Made by a program: the position numbers and the translations under genes. The notes beneath the pieces are model-generated. The model worked only from the letters and a program-made list of their open reading frames with translations, searched no databases and was not told the origin of the DNA. A stretch of DNA of 5,558 bases from Phycisphaerae bacterium (GTDB lineage: Bacteria; Planctomycetota; Phycisphaerae; Phycisphaerales; SM1A02), in NCBI GenBank assembly GCA_018663565.1, contig JABJQE010000027.1:1-5558 (forward strand). Direction: 5' to 3'. Of this stretch, positions 1 to 5,278 are shown piece by piece (positions within the stretch are counted from its first letter, which is position 1; each line of letters begins with the position of its first letter).

Positions 1-143
1 AACTCGCTGAACGCGAGAAGTCAGACGAGCATGCGCGTGAGGCCCTTGAGATTTGCTCCGGTATTGCACGGCAAGACATCATGTACCGTGACATTCGGGA
101 TCGCCGGAGAGCCCTCGACGAGCTCGTCCGCAGTCTTTCATGA
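1..143 (+). CDS. C-terminal end of an unidentified protein (5' truncated)
   Basis: An open frame runs in from the left edge (first whole codon at base 3) and stops at TGA 141-143, giving 46 residues. The stop overlaps the kdsB start as ATGA, which is typical of translationally coupled genes in one operon and is the main support for this frame being real. The visible tail is hydrophilic, rich in Glu, Arg and Asp, and looks helical (it ends DELVRSLS). It has no membrane segment and no motif that I recognise. Because it sits directly before kdsB it may belong to the same transcription unit, but its function cannot be inferred from what remains. Confidence 0.6.
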   Translation, partial: LAEREKSDEHAREALEICSGIARQDIMYRDIRDRRRALDELVRSLS

Positions 144-880
144 GCGGCACACCGCCACTGGTCATCGCGATCATCCCTGCCCGAATGGGATCGACACGAT
201 TCCCCGGCAAGGCCATTGCAAGCGACACCGGTACACCGCTCATTCTGCATGTAGTCGAGGCTGTCCAGCGAGCAAGTACCGTGACGAGGGTGATTGTGGC
301 CTCAGAAGACGCCTCCATCGAAGCGGTCTGCGCCGATGCCGGCGTTGAGCACATCATGACGCGATCCGATCATCCCAATGGATCAAGCCGCATTGCTGAG
401 GCAGCAGAGGGGCTCGAGGCAGATGTCATTCTCAACGTGCAAGGAGATGAGCCGGAAATTGAGGCAGAGACCATCGATTTGGTGGTAACAACGCTTCTGA
501 AGGATCCGGCTGCACATGTCTCAACCGCGGCTGCCCCGCTCGGCGAGGACGACGACCCCGCAGACCCCAATCTGGTCAAAGTGGTGTCGGACAGTTCCGG
601 CCATGCCATCTACTTCAGCCGAGCAGCGATCCCAGTTGACCGGGACGGCATGGGTATATCGAGACGTCGGCACATTGGAATCTATGCCTATCGGCCGACG
701 ACGCTCTGTGCCTACGCTCAGCTTGAACCGACGCCACTCGAACAGGCCGAGAAGCTTGAGCAGCTCCGTCTGGTTGAGAAGGGATACAAAATCGCCGTGG
801 CGGACGTGACCGGGGGACATCCGGGCATTGATACCCCCGAGCAATATGCCGACTTCGTGACACGCTTCATGCGGAGCTGA
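140..880 (+). CDS. kdsB: 3-deoxy-manno-octulosonate cytidylyltransferase (CMP-Kdo synthetase)
   Basis: This cytosolic enzyme transfers CMP from CTP to Kdo, giving the CMP-Kdo donor used to build the inner core of lipopolysaccharide. The protein has 246 residues, the normal family length. Family motifs are visible in order: the nucleotide-binding N-terminus IIPARMGSTRFPGK (residues 11-24), DHPNGSSRIAEA (77-88), NVQGDEP (99-105) with the Mg-binding Asp103, HIGIYAYR, the near-diagnostic LEQAEKLEQLRLVEKGYKI, and GIDTPEQ (229-235) with the second metal Asp at 231. One deviation is that the usual G-T-E/D-R segment reads GSSR (81-84), losing the acidic residue. The ATG at 140 is chosen because the nucleotide-binding motif follows within ten residues. 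There is no clear Shine-Dalgarno, and translation probably restarts from the upstream gene through the ATGA overlap. pyrG, which supplies its CTP, follows 58 bp downstream without a visible terminator between them. Confidence 0.95.
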   Translation: MSGTPPLVIAIIPARMGSTRFPGKAIASDTGTPLILHVVEAVQRASTVTRVIVASEDASIEAVCADAGVEHIMTRSDHPNGSSRIAEAAEGLEADVILNVQGDEPEIEAETIDLVVTTLLKDPAAHVSTAAAPLGEDDDPADPNLVKVVSDSSGHAIYFSRAAIPVDRDGMGISRRRHIGIYAYRPTTLCAYAQLEPTPLEQAEKLEQLRLVEKGYKIAVADVTGGHPGIDTPEQYADFVTRFMRS

Positions 881-938
881 GCGGGGTGGCGAAAAAGTTT
901 TTGCATACGTCTCGATCGCTGGCGCGGTAGTATCAACC

Positions 939-2834
939 ATGCCCCACCACGATACGCCACAGCAGACTGGTTCTTCCACACCAGAGCCTAAACCAACCGA
1001 TGCAGGGTTCCTTGGCCAATTCGGCAAGTCCGCAGAGACCACCGAGTTCTTCTCACCAGTGCCGGAAGGATATCAATCCGGGCGAACCGCATATGTCGTC
1101 GTCCTTGGGTCAGTTATGTCAGGGCTCGGCAAAGGCATCTTTAGCGCCTCGCTTGCCAAACTGATCAAAGGAAAGGGACTAAGCGTCTCGCCAATCAAGC
1201 TCGAGGGCTATCTGAACGTCGACTCAGGCACGCTCAACCCATACCGGCACGGCGAAGTGTTTGTACTCGACGACGGCACCGAGTGCGATATGGATCTAGG
1301 CACCTACGAACGACTGCTTGATCAGAACCTCACTCGGCTCAACTTTACAACCGCTGGGCAAATCTACTCTGAGATTCTCGAACGCGAACGTAGAGGCGGC
1401 TACCTCGGTCGCGACGTCCAAATGATTCCGCACGTCACTGGTGAGGTAAAGCGACGACTGCGTCAGCTCGCGATGACGAGCGGCCCTGATGGCGGGCCGG
1501 TTGATGTGGTCTTTATTGAAGTTGGGGGGACCGTCGGCGATTACGAAAATGGCTTTTACATCGAGGCCTTGCGTGAATTAGCCTTCGAGGATGGCAAAGA
1601 AAACTTCTGCTTTGTTGCACTCACCTACGTGCTCGAGCCTCCGGCACTTGGCGAGCAAAAGTCCAAGGCGGCGCAGCTCGGAATCAAACGCCTCATGGAA
1701 TCGGGTATTCAGCCCCAGATCATTGCATGTCGGGCGGAAAACCAAGTTACCCACACCGTGCGCGAAAAGATCGCCATGTTCTCAAACGTGCCCATGCCAC
1801 GCGTGTTCTCGATGCATGACCGCGATTCGATTTATTCAATCCCTGAGGCAATGCGAGCCGAGAGCCTCGACCGCCAAGTACTTACGATTCTCAATCGGCA
1901 CCATCTTGTCAAACCTGTCCAGGAAGACAAGGCCCGCGAAGCATGGCACGCCTACGCCGCAGGAATCACTGGCGCCCGCCGGCACTCCATTACGCTGGGC
2001 ATTCTTGGCAAGTACACGGCGTTGCGAGATGCCTACGCATCAATTGACAAAGCCATTGAGCACAGTTGTACACATCTTTCCATCACGCCTGACGTGCGGT
2101 GGATTGATGTCTCGGACTTCACGACAGACAACGTTGCTGGGCAACTCGCTGCGCACGATCTCCATGCCGTCATTGTTCCAGGAGGCTTTGGCGAGCGTGG
2201 CGTAGAAGGCAAGATCGCCAGCGTGAAGTGGATTCGCGAGCAGCAGATCCCATTCTTGGGCATCTGTCTTGGATTCCAGGTCGCAGTGATTGAATACGCC
2301 CGGCACGTCGCCGGCATTCTTGGCGCACATTCAACAGAATTCCGGCCAGAGGACGCTGAATCAGTCATCTCGGAACTCCCTGACCAGAAGGTCATCGAGG
2401 GCCTTGGCGGAACGATGCGGCTCGGTGGACAGGATGTTGAGATTACACCAGACTCGCTCGCGTACTTTCTTTTCAAGGCCAACAACATCCGCGAGAGATT
2501 CCGCCATCGGTACGAGGTTGACCCCAAGCACATCAATCAGATCGAGGCAGCAGGGATGATGTTCTCAGGACGCCACCCTGAACACCCCATCATGCAGGTC
2601 ATGGAATTGCCCCGCTCGGTACACCCCTACTTTATTGGCGGCCAGTTTCATCCAGAGCTCACCAGCCGTCCCCTGCGACCACAGCCCATGTTTCTTGGCC
2701 TGCTCGCAGCCGCAGTCCGCAGAGCCTGCCCAGGACTGTCTCGCACGGAGATCTCCGAGCGATGGCTCCCAGACGACGAGGCCGCCGACGAGAGTGACCC
2801 GGCCTCGGCCGTACCAGCCTCCGTTACCCACTAG
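939..2834 (+). CDS. pyrG: CTP synthase (glutamine-hydrolysing), divergent form
   Basis: It makes CTP from UTP, ATP and glutamine, the last step of de novo pyrimidine nucleotide synthesis, in the cytosol. The protein has 631 residues, against roughly 530-550 usually. The surplus is a polar N-terminal extension (about 1-48) and an acidic, Pro/Ala/Ser-rich tail (about 598-631). Synthetase domain (about 50-325): P-loop SGLGKG with Lys65, HGEVFVLDDG (104-113), metal ligands Asp119 and Glu194 (in EVGGTVGD), and ERRGGYLGRDVQMIPHVT. Glutaminase domain (about 350-595): PGGFGERGVEG (414-424), the nucleophile Cys443 in GICLG, GTMRLG (491-496), RHRYEV, and the His571/Glu573 pair of the triad. The glutaminase half is canonical. 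The synthetase half deviates: KLDPYINVDPGT becomes KLEGYLNVDSGT, and the UTP/CTP-contacting KTKPTQHS becomes KSKAAQLG. Catalytic residues are kept, so I expect activity. The start has a weak ribosome-binding site, but no later Met precedes the homologous region. Confidence 0.95.
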   Translation: MPHHDTPQQTGSSTPEPKPTDAGFLGQFGKSAETTEFFSPVPEGYQSGRTAYVVVLGSVMSGLGKGIFSASLAKLIKGKGLSVSPIKLEGYLNVDSGTLNPYRHGEVFVLDDGTECDMDLGTYERLLDQNLTRLNFTTAGQIYSEILERERRGGYLGRDVQMIPHVTGEVKRRLRQLAMTSGPDGGPVDVVFIEVGGTVGDYENGFYIEALRELAFEDGKENFCFVALTYVLEPPALGEQKSKAAQLGIKRLMESGIQPQIIACRAENQVTHTVREKIAMFSNVPMPRVFSMHDRDSIYSIPEAMRAESLDRQVLTILNRHHLVKPVQEDKAREAWHAYAAGITGARRHSITLGILGKYTALRDAYASIDKAIEHSCTHLSITPDVRWIDVSDFTTDNVAGQLAAHDLHAVIVPGGFGERGVEGKIASVKWIREQQIPFLGICLGFQVAVIEYARHVAGILGAHSTEFRPEDAESVISELPDQKVIEGLGGTMRLGGQDVEITPDSLAYFLFKANNIRERFRHRYEVDPKHINQIEAAGMMFSGRHPEHPIMQVMELPRSVHPYFIGGQFHPELTSRPLRPQPMFLGLLAAAVRRACPGLSRTEISERWLPDDEAADESDPASAVPASVTH

Positions 2835-2860
2835 CCAGAAACGCTCCATTCGCTTAGCCC

Positions 2861-2889
2861 TTGTCCAATGCGTACAGGCTTCGTACACT
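2861..2889 (+). promoter_or_regulatory. Sigma-70-type promoter for tRNA(CAT)
   Basis: TTGTCC (2861-2866) and TACACT (2884-2889) are separated by exactly 17 bp. The -10 box lies 10 bases before the mature 5' end of the tRNA, so transcription would start a few bases upstream of it. Both boxes are after the pyrG stop, so the tRNA can be expressed independently of pyrG. The assignment is from consensus matching only. Confidence 0.6.
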
Positions 2890-2899
2890 GCCACGCTTC

Positions 2900-2973
2900 G
2901 GCGATATAGCTCAGTTGGTTAGAGCGAGGGATTCATAAGCCCTAGGTCGATGGTTCGAATCCATCTATCGCCA
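2900..2973 (+). tRNA. tRNA-Met (CAT), elongator type
   Basis: The cloverleaf folds as follows. Acceptor GGCGATA (2900-2906) pairs with TATCGCC (2966-2972), and the discriminator is A2973. The D-stem is GCTC/GAGC. The anticodon loop TTCATAA has anticodon CAT at 2934-2936. The variable loop is 5 nt (AGGTC), and the T-arm is GATGG-TTCGAAT-CCATC. CCA is not encoded. It is not the initiator: positions 1 and 72 pair (G-C), and the three G-C pairs of the anticodon stem are not next to the loop. CAT also occurs in the Ile tRNA that is modified by TilS. The GGC acceptor start and the A5-U68 pair fit Met better, but tRNA-Ile2 is not excluded. An oddity is that the base pair nearest the anticodon loop (31-39) is A-G, a mismatch. 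Confidence 0.93.
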
Positions 2974-2993
2974 TGCCGGGGGCTCCAGGGGTC

Positions 2994-3022
2994 AGTGGCC
3001 ACACCGGTCACTTACATTTTTT
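2994..3022 (+). terminator. Probable intrinsic terminator of the tRNA(CAT) unit
   Basis: AGTGGCC (2994-3000) pairs with GGTCACT (3006-3012), a 7-bp stem with one G-U pair and a 5-nt loop. Four bases later there are six T residues (3017-3022). It starts 21 bases after the tRNA, in the right place to end its transcript. The stem is short and the T-run slightly displaced, so confidence is moderate. Confidence 0.55.
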
Positions 3023-3078
3023 CGCTCATTCCGCTGCGTCCCGAGTCGGGGATCGACTCCACAGGGGCGAAGCCGCGC

Positions 3079-3114
3079 AAAAAGAACCCTGCCGCGGCGA
3101 AGCCGCGGCAGGGT
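3079..3114 (-). terminator. Rho-independent terminator of the PEP-CTERM-like gene
   Basis: A perfect 13-bp stem (3086-3098 with 3102-3114, core CCCTGCCGCGGC) has a 3-nt loop. Read on the minus strand it is followed by TTCTTTTTG (T-run at 3083-3079), the classic GC stem plus U-tract. It begins 62 bases after the minus-strand stop codon at 3177. On the plus strand no T-run follows, so termination is expected mainly for the minus transcript, although the hairpin could also obstruct plus-strand readthrough. Confidence 0.82.
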
Positions 3115-3176
3115 CGAGTGTTGCGCAGATGCAGAATCATTGTCCCAACGTGGGACTCAGATCCGTGTCGTCACAT

Positions 3177-3848
3177 TCAGCGACGACGTCGGCGACCGGC
3201 GAGGCCGGCGAAGCCGAAGAGGGCCAAAACGCCTGGAGCAGGCACCCATGTCACACCTAGCTCTTGCCAAGTGTTGCCATCAGCGTCTTTACCCTGAAGG
3301 CTGACTTGACCCAAAAGGTCAGCATATCCGTCGCCAGAGCCACCAACAACGGTGAACTGACCGATGAATACCATGCCATTTAGCTCTTCACCTTGAGGGT
3401 CGACTGGAGTGACGAACCACGACCCATTGGACGTGTCGATCGAACCACCAGCGTTGAAGCCGCTGAAATCGACGCCGATATCCAACAGCTTGTTCTCCGC
3501 AAAGGGATGGCCGTTGGCGTACAGAGCGCCGATGCTGACATAACTGTCCCACTCAAGCGATGCCGCTAGTGGGAAGAAGGCGCTGTTAATCGCCGTTGAA
3601 GTTGGACCACCAAGGGCATTCTGGTAAAAGCTCATGCCGGCGGCAGCGCCGATCTCCAATGAACCTGCAGAGTTGCCAAAGACGGCGTCAATCCGGGTGC
3701 CATCATCGATATTGACGTACATTCGATACGTTTCGCCGTATCCCATGTCGCCAAGTGACTCGATGGTGAATCCCTGGAACGGTGTTGCGTGGGCAAGACC
3801 GGCGAGCGTGAGCGCGCCAGCGGTACCGAGCATAACTGAAGTCTTCAT
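3177..3848 (-). CDS. Secreted protein with a PEP-CTERM-like sorting signal
   Basis: The 223-residue product has a signal peptide (MKTSVMLGTAGALTLAGLAHA, about residues 1-21, likely cut after AHA). The mature part is polar, Gly/Ser-rich and probably beta-rich, and the protein ends in a sorting tail: VPAP (202-205), a hydrophobic stretch VLALFGFAGLAG (207-218) and five Arg. That tripartite tail is the planctomycete variant of PEP-CTERM, recognised in the membrane by an exosortase that cleaves and re-anchors or releases the protein. No exosortase gene is in the window. The middle contains SFYQNALGG, NSAFFPLAASLEWDSYVSIG, GGSIDTSNGSWFVTPVD and LQGKDADGNTW. These resemble, from memory, an uncharacterised secreted family common in planctomycetes. 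No catalytic motif is seen. The start is supported by a strong Shine-Dalgarno, GGGAGGAG, 11 nt upstream. A terminator follows the stop. Function is unknown. Confidence 0.88.
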   Translation of the reverse strand: MKTSVMLGTAGALTLAGLAHATPFQGFTIESLGDMGYGETYRMYVNIDDGTRIDAVFGNSAGSLEIGAAAGMSFYQNALGGPTSTAINSAFFPLAASLEWDSYVSIGALYANGHPFAENKLLDIGVDFSGFNAGGSIDTSNGSWFVTPVDPQGEELNGMVFIGQFTVVGGSGDGYADLLGQVSLQGKDADGNTWQELGVTWVPAPGVLALFGFAGLAGRRRRR

Positions 3849-3859
3849 AAGTCTTCAAT

Positions 3860-3880
3860 CTCCTCCCGCATATATGCGGG
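3860..3880 (-). promoter_or_regulatory. Shine-Dalgarno overlapped by a perfect 16-bp palindrome
   Basis: CCCGCATATATGCGGG (3865-3880) is a perfect palindrome. On the minus strand its right arm supplies the first three G residues of the GGGAGGAG ribosome-binding site (3867-3860) of the PEP-CTERM-like gene. In DNA it has the form of an operator for a dimeric repressor. In RNA it would fold into a 6-bp hairpin with a UAUA loop beside the binding site. Either reading suggests control of this gene, but only the symmetry is directly seen. Confidence 0.5.
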
Positions 3881-4148
3881 CAAATGTCCCCACACCTTAG
3901 AATGGCACGTGTGTGCCTCTGGTTCCTCTTCAAAATCGCCGCACCCGAAGGCTTGGCTCCGCTTCCACTAGGAAGAGTACAGGATCAGGACGAATTGCAA
4001 CCCACTGATTCACAATTTTTGAATGATTTTTTCAGTTCTGATGCCCTCCCAGGGGTGATCTAACCTCAGATCACAGAGAGAGATCGAACAAACGGGCTTT
4101 TAGGCCCCTCTACGGCGCAGGTCGCCCATTGGGGCGACCTGTGCAAAA
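3881..4148. other. Non-coding region with several inverted repeats
   Basis: No credible gene is seen here. On the minus strand this is the leader and promoter region of the PEP-CTERM-like gene. It holds short dyads: GGCAC-GTGT-GTGCC (3904-3917, containing CACGTG), CTTCC-ACTA-GGAAG (3962-3975), GTGATCT-N6-AGATCAC (4055-4074), GGGC-N6-GCCC (4093-4106), and the large hairpin listed separately. An AT-rich patch (about 4007-4033) could be part of a promoter. The only minus-strand box pair I found, TTGCAA with TACTCT at 15-bp spacing, is too poor to call. I compared the leader with c-di-GMP riboswitch core motifs from memory and found no match. Confidence 0.5.
4115..4144 (-). terminator. 13-bp hairpin beyond the 3' end of tRNA-Glu, possible terminator
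   Basis: Positions 4115-4127 pair with 4132-4144 (13 pairs, one of them G-U, with the 10-bp core CAGGTCGCCC) around an ATTG loop. On the minus strand it begins 4 bases after the tRNA-Glu 3' end, the usual place for a tRNA terminator or processing hairpin. No U-tract follows; the next bases are CGTAGAGGGGCC. Termination is therefore inferred from position and stem strength only. Confidence 0.4.
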
Positions 4149-4220
4149 TGACCCCGAGGAGAATCGAACTCCTGTTTTGAGGATGAGAACCTCACGTCCT
4201 AGCCGCTAGACGACGGGGCC
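4149..4220 (-). tRNA. tRNA-Glu (CTC)
   Basis: On the minus strand the acceptor GGCCCCG (4220-4214) pairs with CGGGGTC, with one G-U at 2-71, and the discriminator is A. The D-stem is GTCT/GGAC. The anticodon stem TGAGG/CCTCA is perfect around TTCTCAT, with anticodon CTC at 4186-4184, reading GAG. The variable loop is 4 nt and the T-arm is AGGAG-TTCGATT-CTCCT. CCA is not encoded, as for the tRNA(CAT) in this window. It lies 104 bp downstream of the Sel1-repeat gene on the same strand but has its own -10 box. Confidence 0.95.
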
Positions 4221-4231
4221 GGAAGGCGGGG

Positions 4232-4237
4232 ATTGTA
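4232..4237 (-). promoter_or_regulatory. -10 box for tRNA-Glu
   Basis: On the minus strand TACAAT (4237-4232) matches the TATAAT consensus at five of six positions. It stands 11 bases before the tRNA 5' end, nearly the same geometry as at the tRNA(CAT). No good -35 box is present at 16-18 bp; the best sequence there is TGCCCC at 17 bp. Confidence 0.45.
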
Positions 4238-4324
4238 GCAACCAGGGCATTGGAGGGGCAGGAATGGCTCGTTGATATGATTGCAGAGAGTCACCGAGAC
4301 TGGAACCTGCCCCAATCACGACGC

Positions 4325-5122
4325 TCATGGCAGCACGAGCACGAGGCCCGCGGACGGGGGGGTGACATCTACGCCATTCCTCAGCCGTGCGTACCACGAC
4401 TCAGCCTCAGCGTGATCCACTTGGACTCCCATCCCCATTTCATAATTCGCTGCGGTGACGAGCATCGCAATCTCACAGCCATGCGATGCGGCCTTCCGCC
4501 ACCACCGCGCCGAAGTCGTTTCATTTCGGGGCATCCCTCGCCCAGTTCCGGAAGCCACGGCAAGAGACACCATGGCGTCAATTTCGCCACGATTGGCGGC
4601 CTTGGTCCACCACTCGACCGCCGCGGATTCATCTCGCATGCACCCAGTTCCGTCAAACAGGCATTGACCCCACGCAGTCATCGCTTCGGGACGGCCTGCC
4701 TTGGCAGCATTCTTGAACCACAGGGAGGCCCGGATCGCACTCTGCCGCGTGCCATGACCGTCGCGGTAGCAGACCGCGAGGTCGTACATCGCGTCGGTAT
4801 GACCCATCACCGATGCCGCCTGCCAGAGGGCAACAGCAGCTGATTTGTCTTGTTCGGCGCTGGCTCCAGCGAATCGCAATGACGCCAGCCGGTGCATCGA
4901 CTCGGCATCACCGAGGGCCGAGGCTTCTTCAAGCCAGTAGACGGCTTCATCACCTTGCACTTCAGCCTCATTCAGTAGTGAAGCAGCCAACTCCCGCATT
5001 GCACGCAAATCGCCGGACTCGGCACTTGATCGCAACCGCAGGGATCCGTCATCAGGCTCAGCTCCTGCCACGGTCCCGATCAAGAGTGAACAGGCGAGCG
5101 TGGCAAACGAGAGGGTCGGCAT
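4325..5122 (-). CDS. Exported Sel1-like repeat protein
   Basis: The 265-residue product begins with a hydrophobic leader (MPTLSFATLACSLLIGTVAGA, about 1-21, plausible cut after AGA), though it lacks the usual basic N-terminus. The rest is a tandem of Sel1-like repeats with a 36-residue period, marked by Gly at 71, 107, 143, 179 and 215, plus a weaker first unit at about 37-70. Typical cores are DAMYDLAVCYRDGHGT (110-125), WFKNAAKAG (135-143), EAMTAWGQCLFDGTG (146-160) and WWTKAANRG (171-179). Such helical-hairpin arrays, related to TPRs, serve as protein-protein scaffolds and carry no catalytic residues. The partner is unknown. Export to the periplasm or surface is inferred. I chose the ATG at 5122 over the in-frame ATG at 5134 because GGAG lies 6 bases before the former and nothing similar precedes the latter. 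The C-terminus (TPPSAGLVLVLP) lies outside the repeats. Confidence 0.88.
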   Translation of the reverse strand: MPTLSFATLACSLLIGTVAGAEPDDGSLRLRSSAESGDLRAMRELAASLLNEAEVQGDEAVYWLEEASALGDAESMHRLASLRFAGASAEQDKSAAVALWQAASVMGHTDAMYDLAVCYRDGHGTRQSAIRASLWFKNAAKAGRPEAMTAWGQCLFDGTGCMRDESAAVEWWTKAANRGEIDAMVSLAVASGTGRGMPRNETTSARWWRKAASHGCEIAMLVTAANYEMGMGVQVDHAEAESWYARLRNGVDVTPPSAGLVLVLP

Positions 5123-5278
5123 GAGGATCTCCATTCAGAGGGGTGCAGGGCGCTTACGACGGTCGAATCGGACCCATTGGCTACGCACTGAAGATCAAGA
5201 TGCCAATTCAATCCTTTCAACAAGTGTTTGGGTTGGATCAGACCGATAGTGTTGTCATACTGGACACGAGCATCCATA
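5123..5278. other. Divergent intergenic region
   Basis: It separates the minus-strand Sel1-repeat gene from the plus-strand polyferredoxin and must hold promoters for both. Minus strand: the GGAG ribosome-binding site of the Sel1 gene at 5132-5129; no convincing promoter boxes. Plus strand: TTGGAT (5233-5238) and CATACT (5256-5261) at 17-bp spacing are a weak candidate promoter for the polyferredoxin, and would place the transcript start just before the proposed TTG start at 5279. Confidence 0.35.

Noticed and set aside
31..348. Plus-strand open frame of 105 codons overlapping the start of kdsB
   Set aside because: It overlaps well-supported kdsB in another frame and its translation is rich in Arg, Cys and His with no motif; it is a shadow frame.
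890..938. Possible pyrG promoter with TTGCAT (901-906) and TAGTAT (928-933)
   Set aside because: The spacing is 21 bp, too long for a sigma-70 promoter, and no better -35 exists at 16-18 bp. pyrG may simply be transcribed with kdsB.
521..1042. Minus-strand open frame of 173 codons across the kdsB-pyrG junction
   Set aside because: It is antisense to two clearly identified genes, with no recognisable motif.
2900..2973. Initiator tRNA (fMet)
   Set aside because: Bases 1 and 72 pair as G-C, D-stem pair 11-24 is C-G, and the three consecutive G-C pairs do not touch the anticodon loop.
2950..3297. Plus-strand open frame of 115 codons starting inside the tRNA(CAT)
   Set aside because: It begins within the tRNA, runs through two terminator hairpins and overlaps the PEP-CTERM tail in antisense; its composition is basic and has no motif.
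3881..4000. c-di-GMP or similar known riboswitch in the PEP-CTERM-like gene leader
   Set aside because: Fragments such as GGAGCC and CCTTCGGG looked suggestive, but the conserved core strings and pairing order of the c-di-GMP-I class are absent as far as I can judge by eye.
4250..4843. Plus-strand open frame of 197 codons
   Set aside because: It is antisense to the Sel1-repeat gene, whose 36-residue periodicity is unmistakable. The plus-strand product is low-complexity Arg/His/Pro.
5087..5122. Lipoprotein signal in the Sel1-repeat protein (TLAC at residues 8-11)
   Set aside because: The lipobox order is wrong (Leu is at -2, Thr at -3), the leader before Cys11 is only ten residues, and hydrophobic residues continue to an ordinary AGA cut site.
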